A stretch of 64,000 bases of DNA. Source: Perognathus longimembris pacificus. Taxonomy: Eukaryota; Chordata; Mammalia; Rodentia; Heteromyidae. Below the pieces are notes generated by a model. That model saw only the letters and a list, made by a program, of their open reading frames with translations. It did not search any database and was not told where the DNA came from. The stretch lies in the NCBI RefSeq assembly GCF_023159225.1, contig NC_063168.1, positions 65,451,398 through 65,515,397 on the forward strand, in the 5' to 3' direction. The translations under genes and the position numbers were made by a program. Positions 55,385 through 64,000 of the stretch are shown here, one piece after another (within the stretch, counting starts at the first letter, position 1; the number at the start of each line of letters is the position of its first letter).

Positions 55385-55836
55385 TCTCTTTTTTTTTTTT
55401 TTTTTTTGGTCTTTTAACTTTTTCTTATGTTTCTGAGTATTGAACCCTGGGCCTTGTGCTTGTTAGGTAAGCACCATACCACTTGAGCTATATGGTTAGG
55501 CTATTTTGACTAATCAAGAGATAATGTTTCGGGCTGGGGATATGGCCTAGTGGCAAGAGTGCCTGCCTCATATACATGAGGCCCTGGGATCGATTCCCCA
55601 GCACCACATATACAGAAAATGGCCAGAAGTGGTGCTGTGGCTCAAGTGGCAGAGTGCTAGCCTTGAGCAAAAAAGAAGCCAGGGACACTCAGGCCCTGAG
55701 TCCAAGCCCCAGGACTGGCCAAAAAAAAAAAAAAAAAGAGATAATGTTTCACTGATGTTGTTTCTGGAATTCACAGTCTTCCTGTCTCAGGCTCCTGAGT
55801 AGCTGAGATTAAAGGCGTGTACTATTATTCCTAGCT
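55385..55836 (-). mobile_element. B1-dID SINE, antisense, interrupted
   Basis: On plus: poly(T), then 'GAGTATTGAACCCTGGGCCT' and 'CCATACCACTTGAGCTATAT' (dID). After an IDL-Geo insertion come 'TTCACAGTCTTCCTGTCTCA' and 'GAGTAGCTGAGATTAAAGGC' (7SL head). Confidence 0.88.
55516..55750 (+). mobile_element. Young IDL-Geo SINE inside B1-dID
   Basis: Complete head from 55531, a Geo monomer with a 3-nt deletion near GGGACACTCAGG, and A17. AAGAGATAATGTTTC is identical at 55516-55530 and 55736-55750. It interrupts an older B1-dID, giving a clear relative age. Confidence 0.97.
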
Positions 55837-56080
55837 CTCATTTATAGTGAATATAGGCTGCATCATGACTAAATTGCAAATCCCTGCTCAACTGTTTTTC
55901 AGTTAAATTTGTATTATCTTTAAGTGGTTGTACAAAGGGGGTTACCTGCTCAGTTTTTGAGATATGAAGAGAAGAAATAGGGTGCAGAAGAGAAAGAGGA
56001 GAAAAATGAGGAAGAGCAGGTAAAGGAAGAGGAGGAAGGAAAAACAAAGAAGTAATAACAAATAGATTATAAAATAAGCT
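55837..56080. other. L1 3' UTR trace and purine-rich run
   Basis: 'TTATCTTTAAGTGGTTGTAC' then 'AAAGGGGGTTACC' (55915-55945) is an antisense L1 3' UTR shard. It is followed by a GA-rich run. Confidence 0.5.
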
Positions 56081-56082
56081 TG

Positions 56083-56275
56083 ACATGGGGTTGCCTACCT
56101 GTAATCCCAGTGCTCAGGAGGTAGAGGAAGGAGGATTTGGGGGTTGAAGCCAGCATGAGAAAAGTTAGCAAGATTTGGTAACTAAGACGAAATAAAACCC
56201 AAAGGTCTGGGAGTATGGCTCAATTGGTACAGCCTAGATTTAATCCCCAGTCCTGCTATCATTACAACAACATCA
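56083..56275 (+). mobile_element. B1-dID SINE
   Basis: Head 'CCTACCTGTAATCCCAGTGC' with 'GGAGGATTTGGGGGTTGAAG', then the dID tail 'GTCTGGGAGTATGGCTCAAT' and 'TTTAATCCCCAGTCCTG'. Confidence 0.88.
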
Positions 56276-56520
56276 AAATAGAGTATCCAAACAGTGGTGA
56301 GGGCAGCAAAGCTACTTAGATTCTCCCTGGCAAGATAATAAATGTCCTGTCTCTTCCCACACAGAGTTCACTCTCTAGAAGGAGATAAACAGACCCACAG
56401 ACAACTAATTGGAACTTAGCCTGCCAGTTACTAGATATATGAGCAGAATGCTAGAAACTCACAGGGAAGAGTTAGTTCTTCTGAGCCACTGAGGGAAGAA
56501 GGGAAGGATCAAAAAAGTTT

Positions 56521-56945
56521 AGCTGGGTGCTGGGGGCCCCCAGCTCTAATCCTAGCTATGCAGGAGGCTGAGATCTGAGGATTGTGGTTCAGAGCCAGCC
56601 CAGGCAGGAAAATCCATGAGACTCTTATCTCTGATGAACCACCACAAAATTGGAAGTGGTGCTGTGGTTCAAAGTGGTAGAGCGCTAGCCTTGAGCTGAA
56701 GAACTCAGGGACAGCACACAGGCCCTGAATTCAAGCCCCATAACCAACAGAAGAAAAGAAAACAGGAAGGAAGGAAGGAAGGAAGGAAGGAAGGAAGGAA
56801 GGAAGGAAGGAAGGAAGGAAGGAAGGAAGGAAGGAAGGAAGGGAGGGAGGGAGGGAGGGAGGGAGGGAGGGAGGGAGGGAGGGAGGGAGGGAGGGAGGGA
56901 GGGAGGGAGGGAGGGAGGGAGGGAGGGAGGGAGGGAGGATGGAAG
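56521..56945 (+). mobile_element. 7SL-Geo composite SINE with GGAA/GGGA tail
   Basis: Head 'CAGCTCTAATCCTAGCTATG', linker 'CTTATCTCTGATGAACCACC', Geo 'GGTAGAGCGCTAGCCTTGAG' through 'TGAATTCAAGCCCCATAACC'. The tail turns into a long purine microsatellite. The 105-codon minus frame is its translation. Confidence 0.92.
56757..56938. repeat. (GGAA)n then (GGGA)n microsatellite
   Basis: GGAA runs from about 56757 to 56840 and then switches cleanly to GGGA for 98 bp (56841-56938, about 24 units). The GGGA half meets the four-G-run pattern for G-quadruplexes many times over. Confidence 0.98.
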
Positions 56946-58260
56946 GAAGTTAATTTTGCAGTTTTGATGAAGAGAGTAGGGTAAATGTCATTAACCAATA
57001 AGGAGTGCATGGCATCAAGCATCTTGGATAATGATTCAGATGCGGGACATGTTCAGTATTGTCATGAGAACAGCTGTCCATACTTGAATACAGGTAAAGA
57101 AGTGAGAAGGGAGGTATCTGGCATTAAAGGACATGGGCACAGCAGGATATGAGCAAACCAGAAGATGTGAGCAAATTTGTGGTCAAGAACAGAACTTGAG
57201 TCCTCAAGTATGGATTGTTACTAAGGAACCCGAGTTCTTAAGTATGGATCATCCATTATTAAGAGTCAAGAAGAAGAAGAGAAATCAGTGGAAGGATAGT
57301 GGAGATACAGAAAGAGAGGCACAAGCACAGAGCACAACAAACACAAAGCAAAGCTCCTGAAAGGCCAACAGAGTGATTCCCAAAAGCAGTTGGGCTGTGG
57401 ACATAGGCTGGAATTGTTTGTTGTTCAGATGTCTAATGCTTCAAAAGTTGAGCAGATTTCAAACCAAGAACATACATGAGCTTTGATAAGTAGGAAGTTA
57501 CTAGTAGTCATACGAGCCCAGTTTCAGAAGAATAACTAAGCAAGAAGCTAAGCTGGAGAGAAGTAAAAAGGAAATGGGCCCTGGAGACATAGATGTAGCC
57601 AGACTGAGCCTTGAACAAAGCATCCTCATTGATAAGAAAACAGTGAGTATCCAGCTGGAAGAGGAGGGGCGGGGGAAAGGGGGAGGTATGTATGAGGAAG
57701 GAAAGCAAGAAGAAAGAAGAAAGAGCAGGGGTCTCATTCCATACTCTAAAAGCCTTATTTGCCCATAAGTAAACCAAAGCTGAGTGCCATCCAAACTGGA
57801 ATCAGTAGTGAACAGCCAAAATGAGACCAGATTTTAAGCCATAGTTATCGGTATTTGGGCTCTCTGTTCCGTACTGGTGGAATTTCAAGTACTAAGGAAG
57901 AAAAGGATAATTAAAATATTAACAGTCAGAATCTTTTGAGACTTGTAAATTGCCACTTCACAAAACAACTATGAAAGGACTTTAGAAAAATATTCCCTGA
58001 TGTGTTGGAAAAAGTCTTCTAGCAACTTCAGTAAGTGTTTGCTTTGAAGGTGAGACACGCTGAAATTTGAAGCTGTGGAGTTCATGTGACTGGCCTGATG
58101 AGCCATGTGAGGAAGGGGAAGAATGGTCATGGTCAGTGTTGGAGGGCCCTCATGTGTCTTATGGAGTGCCCATCTTGTGCTGGTTTGGGCGTCAATGAGA
58201 CAAACCCTTGTCCTTTCTGTCTCTCTGTTTACGGTCTGGAGAGGTTGCATAAGGCCCTTA
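56946..58260. other. Unassigned; possible worn L2
   Basis: About 56950-57500 is purine-biased and may be ancient LINE sequence, but no block is convincing. Frames up to 102 codons overlap on opposite strands with no domain. Confidence 0.35.
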
Positions 58261-58264
58261 AAAG

Positions 58265-58440
58265 TAAGCCAGACCACTTACTCTTCAGACTTGGTTCTGA
58301 CATTTATTAGCTGTATAATGTGTGACAGTGAGATAGCCATTTAACCTCTCGGTCCCTGCCTTGCCTTATTTCATAAGGATTGGTCTATTTAAAAAGGTTG
58401 TCATGATAAATAAGTCTGTTAATACTTGTAAAAGGCGAGC
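58265..58440 (+). mobile_element. MIR SINE
   Basis: 'TTCTGACATTTATTAGCTGT', 'CATTTAACCTCTCGGTCCCT' and 'GTTGTCATGATAAATAAGTC' follow the sense MIR closely. Confidence 0.82.
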
Positions 58441-58605
58441 GCATTTATTACAGAAATTCATCCAGGATTAACAATGATCCAACAAGTGATTTTACTTGCT
58501 AGTTGGCAAAATATAAATAACAAGAATATGCTTCATAATCCTTTGCAAATGTTTGTATACATACCCTGCTAAATTCCTATCGAATTTTTTTCAGATATAT
58601 GACAG
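58441..58605. other. Short unassigned stretch
   Basis: AT-rich, with no element recognised. Confidence 0.4.
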
Positions 58606-58607
58606 AT

Positions 58608-58680
58608 TTTTTTTTCTTTTCCTTTTTGGATGGTACTGGAGTTTGAAATCAGGGCCTTGTGCCACACCTCTAACCAATTA
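58608..58680 (-). mobile_element. dID fragment, antisense
   Basis: T-rich start, then 'TGGTACTGGAGTTTGAAATC' and 'AGGGCCTTGTGCCACACC', the antisense dID line. The 7SL head is missing. Confidence 0.6.
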
Positions 58681-58684
58681 TTCA

Positions 58685-59410
58685 CATTTTTAGATGAAGA
58701 AAATTAGGCCAGAAAAGTCAGGTGTGATGCCAGTGGAGGGGCTCGTCTGGAAGGCTTCCTGCCTCCTTGTCCAGAGTATGTCAGCCCAGAGGGACTGTTT
58801 CCACACTGCTTGTCTGCTTTCTGTGGACTGCTGGTGTCTGCCTAGTCTTTCTCGCTCTCCAGTAAAGTATAAATGCTCTGGAACAGGAGGGATTGCAGAG
58901 TAAAGAACCTATGGTCACCTGACCTTACCTGATAAAGGGGACTTACAGATGTAATGAGGATTTTGAGATGAAAGGTATTTAGCATCAGGGGTTAGGTCAA
59001 AATTCAGCAACGATGACACCAACCAGGGGTAAAGGGCTCAGTCTATCACAGCCACACATTCACTTCAGACCAATCAGTTATAAATCCCGGGGATCCCCTC
59101 ACTCCCTTCAACTTCATAATTTGCTAAAATGATGCTCAGAACTCAGAGAAGCCGATTCCAGACTTCTGTAAGGCTATGCACAAAAATTGGCCTGGGAGGG
59201 AGCAAGTTGTCTCCTGCTGGTCAGACAACTTGGAGAGAAATAAGTGCAAGCTAATTGGACTGATCTGCTATGATTGTAGAATGGTGCTCCCACAGAGCAA
59301 CCAGAGTGTCACCCAGGCAGGAGTAGGGAAATTGTAGTGCATGTGAATCAGTTCTGTCCCAACTGACCTATAAACTGCACTGGCTTCCTGCTGACTGAAG
59401 GATACAGTCA
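58685..59410. other. Unassigned stretch
   Basis: No repeat was recognised; frames are at most 69 codons. Confidence 0.45.
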
Positions 59411-59411
59411 A

Positions 59412-59686
59412 AACAGGTTGTTAGGTCAGGCACTGGTGGCTCACACCTATATCCCAGGTACTCAGAAGGATGAGATCTGAGGATTGCTATTCAATGCCAG
59501 CCCAGGCAGGAAAGGCCATGAGACTCTTATCTCCAATTAACCACCAGAAAACCAAAAGTGGTTCTATGGCTCAAGTGGTAGAGTGCTAGTCTTGAACTGA
59601 AGAGCTCAGGGACAGTGCCCAGGCCCAGAGATCAAGCCTCACAACCAACCAAACACACAACAACATACAACAACAACAGGTTGTTA
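59412..59686 (+). mobile_element. 7SL-Geo composite SINE, perfect target duplication
   Basis: Head 'GGCACTGGTGGCTCACACCT', linker 'TCTCCAATTAACCACCAG', Geo 'GGCTCAAGTGGTAGAGTGCT'. The tail is ACA/CAA-rich. AACAGGTTGTTA is identical at 59412-59423 and 59675-59686. This is one of the best-preserved copies. Confidence 0.96.
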
Positions 59687-59689
59687 TGA

Positions 59690-60435
59690 ATATAAGGCTG
59701 ATCAACTGTGTCCTCAACCTCAATTCCCAACATTCCTTCTCTGTGTTTTCTTTTCCACCATCTCAAATGTTTGGACATTCCAGAAGTTCATCTGAATACC
59801 TAACTTCAGGCCTTTGGGGGCATTTGTCCAAACTGACATGCTATCCTAAAATGCCCTTTTCATCCTCCACCTCATGGAGACCCAGTTATGCTCCATCAAG
59901 CAGCTCAAATGTCCCCTCCTCTGGGAAGTCTCCCCTAAGTTCTTTAGGCAGTCAGTGGCTTCATATATTATGTTCCCACAGCTCTCCACTCACTACTGTT
60001 TATTCACTTATCCTATCACAGTGGAACAACTTATAATGTAATTTATTGAGCTTCCAGAGAACTGTAAAAACGCTTGATTTATTCTGTTGCAACCTCATTT
60101 CTAAACATGGAGGAGGTTCTAAGCCCATATTTATCCAATTAGAAAATGAGCAGTGAAAGCTAATGCTCAATGAGTACCTACAACCAGTCACATGTTAAGT
60201 GCAACACACACATTTTCTCTGTTTCTATGGGGACACTGCATCTGTGGCATTCTGTATGCATGAGGAGTATCTAGGAAGCAAAGATTCAATGCCTTCCTCC
60301 CATTCATTTCCCAGGAGCACTGGGACTGAGCAAGATACACAACATTATTGTCTAATTCTGAGATGTGGACAGAAAAATCTGTGGATTGAAGAGTATATGA
60401 GGCCTTTTAGGCTGCTAGTACAAAAATACTAAACA
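59690..60435. other. Unassigned stretch
   Basis: No repeat was recognised. The 116-codon frame at 59686-60036 is serine-rich with no domain. It begins in the flank of the SINE above. Confidence 0.4.
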
Positions 60436-60439
60436 CTAA

Positions 60440-60820
60440 CGAGTGTTCCTTTGAAAATAAAACAAAATGTTACTCATGTTTCTGGAGGTTGAGAATTTCA
60501 AGAATAAAGCCACTGATAGACCCAATGCCTAGCGAGCCCACTCACTACTACTTCATAGATAGACAGTGTCCTCTCATAGAGGTGGCACGATAGCTCTCTG
60601 GAGACTCTTTTTATTATTATTATCTTTAAGTAGTTTCACAAAGGAATTGGCATTGAACAAGGTTCTTCATGAAGACAATGCATCTTGATCTCTGGAGATT
60701 TAGAAAGACACCAATCTCATGCCTGAAGATGCCACCCTTATGATCTGATCAACTTCTAAAGGCTTTAACACTGAATATGTTGGGGGGAGGGACTAAGATT
60801 TGTGTTAGCTTTTCATCAGT
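60440..60820 (-). mobile_element. MLT1-like MaLR LTR, antisense
   Basis: 'TTTCTGGAGGTTGAGAATTT', 'CTCTCATAGAGGTGGCACG' and 'TTATGATCTGATCAACTTCT' follow an antisense MLT1-like LTR. An antisense L1 3' UTR shard is inserted at about 60605-60700. Confidence 0.6.
60605..60700 (-). mobile_element. L1 3' UTR shard, antisense
   Basis: 'TTATCTTTAAGTAGTTTCAC' then 'AAAGGAATTGGCATTGAAC' and 'ACAATGCATCTTGATC' match the complement of the L1 3' UTR at 50590-50670. Confidence 0.65.
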
Positions 60821-60829
60821 ATATTTGTT

Positions 60830-60946
60830 GTTGTAAATAGGTTCATTTTGGTTCAGAGGTTTCAGTCCATGCAGTCCATGATTATTGTCTCAATTGCTTT
60901 GCATCTGTGGAGATGCATCCTGATAAGAGCTTAAGAGGAGGATGAG

Positions 60947-61003
<57 letters not shown>

Positions 61004-61175
61004 TGTCCTACAGTCACATTTGGATCATGCCCCTAAGGATCCAGACACGTCCCACTTGGCCCTACCTACTAAGGTTTCCACCACATCTCAACAGAATCAT
61101 GATGAGAACCAAGCCTCTAATGCATGGGCCTTTTGTGGTCCCTCGAGATTCAAACCATAGTAGGATCCAGCATAT
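60830..61175 (-). mobile_element. MaLR LTR, antisense, with (GA)n
   Basis: 'TTCAGAGGTTTCAGTCCATG', then a (GA)n run at about 60949-61001, then 'CTACTAAGGTTTCCACCAC' and 'GATTCAAACCATAG' follow a rodent MaLR LTR. The GA run sits where other such LTRs have a short GAGAGA stretch, so it may have expanded from inside the LTR. Confidence 0.6.
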
Positions 61176-61179
61176 TTCT

Positions 61180-63415
61180 TTACAGGACAGGTACCCACAT
61201 TCAGACCACAGCAAAACACATGGACTGATGGTTGTGAACTTTTCTGGATCCCTTATGTCCTTTACACATGTCAGCATCTGTCATATCCACTCTTAAATCA
61301 TCGGGCCATGTGAATGGGAACTCTCATTTTTCTGCCTTTCCCATCAGACACAACTGTCCCCAGCTCTGCCCACCTCCCTCTGGTTGCAGCCTGACTCCTG
61401 GCTTGGGAGGTACTTGTTTTAGTATTTTCCTTGAAAACCTTTCCATGTTTCATCCATTTTTCACTGATAGTTGTCTGGCTTTTCCTTACCACTTTAAAGC
61501 TCTGCATTCGTTTCTTTTTATATTTGTCTCCACTTTCACTCACCTAAAAGAAGTCTAAAGTCCACAGTTTTATTTATTATTAGAATAAATAACTCAAATA
61601 GAAGCACACATAAACAGCATAAATTATCCAGGTCAGATGTCCAGAAAACCCATCATGTGAAAGACATCTGTGGATATTTCCATTCTTCTAAAGACTGAAA
61701 TAAAAGCAGGGCCTACCCCGGGGCTAGACTGAGACAGAAAAGTTCTCTTCTTATCTAACAAATAGCCAAAGATCTCCAACAGCTCTCCAATACTGCTGTT
61801 CTCTTAGGCACATTCAAAACTGCTGCTCTGAAATCTCCATCATCATTTTAAGTAGGAGATTAAGAGATTTTATGTTGTTAAAACACTTTTATGGATGGGA
61901 TCTTGAATGACACAATTTAAATCAGCAGAAAACTGCTTTGATTTTCATTCCCACAGGCATGGTCTGGGGAGAGGATGAAGAGATAGGCAGCCAAGGTCTT
62001 CTCTGCTGATTGACAACTGTGGCTGTATCTAAGGATAGCTAGGCACAGTAGGCAGACAGCAGGGGTGCCTGACCTCATTGATTTTCCTAATAGGTCACTC
62101 CCACCTGAGCTCATTGTTCTTCCTCCTATGAACATATAGGCCTAGGGCAAAAGGGAGGCCTGCATCATGTTTCAGTAAGAGCTACCTGAATCCATATAAG
62201 CATATGATTCTGTCTAAAACTCAATAATTCACTGAACTGACATCCTTTTAGCATCTCTGCAGTCAATGCCTCTCAAAGAATACTGCTGCAATTGAACTAG
62301 AAAATTAGAGCTTTTAGCTGGACTCCCTAGAGATGCATATGTAAAACAGAATAATAAATGATTGTCATTTCAATTCAGAACATAGAATTAATTATGGCCA
62401 AAAGGGGAGTCCTGAGTCCTGCAGGAACAGCCATCAAGGGTCACTGGTCACCCGTGCTTGCCTGCAGTGTGGTCTGCATTTGGAAAATGCCTGTCTCCTT
62501 TGTTACCTGGAGTATCTGCGTGACATATCTGTTGTTGCATGAACCTGCATAGAGCTCACAGGCAGGAAAATTATTTCCTGGCGTAGAGTGGTCTTTTTCT
62601 GTTGAAAAATTCAAAAGGCTAGCCTCAGGCTGTGGAAACACAATCAGGCCAAAAGCGTGGTGAACACACTTGTCACTCTGTGTAGGCAGGAAGAGGGCAA
62701 GGGAGGAGTCCCAAAGGTCTTAGGGAGTTTTCATGAGAAAAATAGTAGCTGTGAGAATTTCCAGGAACTTCTCTTTCACCAAGACAATTAGGTCACTAAA
62801 AGACCATTCGTCTAGACTCTTCGAGCAAAGAAAACCTAATAGCCAATCGCAACAGGGATAGGGAAGTATTTGAGAGCTAATTGGAGTGTGTGCCTATAGG
62901 CAGGTCAGCTGAACAGCTTGGGGTCTGCAGTGAAAAAGCAGCTCCAGCTTCCATAGTCAAAGCAGAGTCTTTAGTGTCAGTCCTAGCTGGAGGAAATACC
63001 AGTTTCAGGCTCCAGCTGAATCAGAACTACTGACTAGAATAATAGCAAGACGAATATGATGACTGCTTACAGTGAATTGTGCTCTGGCACTGGTTGAGGA
63101 CATCATGTCCTAGTCTTTATGAGCTAGTTTATAGCTCCCGGATAGTCACCTAGGTAACTCCTTATCCAGGTAGGAGGCATATTTTGGTGTTTTTCCCTCC
63201 AATTAATGTATATGTAGTACAATGACAGGGTTCTAATCTCCCAGAGTTTTGGCTTAGCATGAATGAATCAAACGCAGAATCTATTTTAGAAACTCTACTC
63301 TGTTCCTTCTCAATCCATCAAGAATGGCTTCCAACAGAGGCACTTGCTTTGCCAACTGAGTATGAAAGAAGAGACTATGCAAGAAGTAATGGATAAAAGG
63401 AGGTTTCTACATGAT
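61180..63415. other. Unassigned, mostly repeat-free
   Basis: No clear element over 2.2 kb. Opposite-strand frames of 81 and 96 codons overlap at 61268-61558 with no domain. Confidence 0.4.
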
Positions 63416-63419
63416 CCAT

Positions 63420-63625
63420 ACATGATGTTACGTACCTGTAATCCCACCTATTATGGAGGATAAGATGGGAGAACCATGGTCCAGGGCCAACCCAGAGGAA
63501 AAGTGTGAGAACCTGTCTGAAAAAAAACTAAAGCCAAGGGGATAGAGAAATGGCTTAAATGATAAAGTGCTGCCTAGCCAGCATGTACAGTACTGCACTA
63601 GCACTGCCAAAATAACTAAATAAAC
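63420..63625 (+). mobile_element. B1-dID SINE
   Basis: Head 'CGTACCTGTAATCCCACCTA', then an A run and a worn dID tail ('AGAAATGGCTTAAATGATAA', 'GTACTGCACTAGCACTGCC') with AAATAACTAAATAAAC as its end. Confidence 0.8.
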
Positions 63626-64000
63626 AAAATAGAGGAAGGAAGCTCCTAAATGGGAACATTTGGAGTATCTTTGGGGAACAAACTGTGTCTGTAGCGAGGT
63701 CTCTGCCCTCTGTGAAAGACCGAACTTCTCCAGAGGAGCTCTGGGAAGGAAAGCAAATATAAAATTCTCATCCTAGGCCCCTGCATTATTCCTGCTCTCG
63801 GACTCTTGTGGTACCCCTGTCCCACATCATGCTCTCATCTCAGAATCCAACCTGTCCAAGGCCTTATCCCAGTCCTCACGCCCTGTGACTCATCCAGGCT
63901 CTACCCCAATCACCACAGTGAGGGAGAAAAGATGGGTGGACCTATTGGAAAGAAATATCTCCCAAGAGCTTCCCCCATCTCCTGTCTCTCCCCCATCCCT
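63626..64000. other. Unassigned window end
   Basis: Unrepetitive and less AT-rich. No exon or promoter was recognised before the window stops. Confidence 0.4.

Noticed and set aside
56705..57022. 105-codon proline/serine-rich minus frame
   Set aside because: It translates the GGAA/GGGA repeat.
1..64000. Search for CRISPR arrays, bacterial operons, phage or plasmid features, rRNA, CpG islands and telomeric repeats
   Set aside because: None seen. The regular repeats are microsatellites, and composition and repeat content are those of a mammalian nuclear genome.

Overview
This window looks like nuclear DNA of a rodent in the superfamily Geomyoidea (kangaroo rats, pocket mice, pocket gophers). 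The evidence is several copies of a two-part SINE. Its left half is an ID-like, tRNA-Ala-derived head, and its right half is the Geo monomer. As I recall the literature (Gogolevsky and Kramerov), this IDL-Geo SINE is confined to that superfamily. The surrounding B1-dID SINEs, ancient MIR/L2, MaLR LTRs and L1 copies are what a rodent genome should contain. I cannot name the species.

I recognise no protein-coding exon, functional tRNA, rRNA, snoRNA, CpG island or promoter. Every long open frame lies either in a microsatellite (CTTT, GGAAA, GGGA, GT and CT tracts), in L1 remains, or in unique DNA where its length fits chance. The window is therefore intergenic or deep intronic, and the annotation is mainly repeat stratigraphy.

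Layout. 0-2.4 kb is an L1 cluster, including a twin-primed (5'-inverted) L1 with a target duplication. 2.4-6.8 kb is mostly unassigned, with one SINE and two L1 3' UTR pieces. 6.8-8.3 kb holds MaLR LTRs, an old L1M 3' end and a B1. 9.6-12.4 kb holds SINEs, a CT tract and L1M. 13.1-17.0 kb holds three L1 fragments. 17.0-18.9 kb is repeat-poor and contains a possible conserved element. 18.9-20.9 kb holds three SINEs and L1 UTR pieces. 21-30 kb is mostly unassigned with MIR, MLT1-like LTR, MER5A, SINEs and L1M. 30.7-31.7 kb has an IDL-Geo nested inside the tail of another, followed by a young IDL-Geo. 31.7-42 kb is mostly unassigned with SINEs, L2 and MIR. 42-47 kb holds MIR, L2, MLT1, L1 and SINEs. 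48.6-51.7 kb is an ancient L1M broken by a B1-dID and a younger L1, which itself carries a 39-bp tailless ID insertion. 53.3-56.9 kb holds young IDL-Geo copies and a long GGAA/GGGA microsatellite. 58-64 kb holds MIR, a SINE, a MaLR cluster and B1-dID.

The most interesting structure is mobile-element biology. (i) About twenty copies of a composite SINE join a 7SL (B1/Alu-like) head to the same Geo tail that IDL-Geo uses. (ii) The Geo tail itself looks like a dID (tRNA-derived) unit with a short insertion. (iii) A 39-bp 5' fragment of the ID head sits between perfect 18-bp target duplications with no poly(A). (iv) Many microsatellites sit exactly at SINE tails. I see no cellular gene system.
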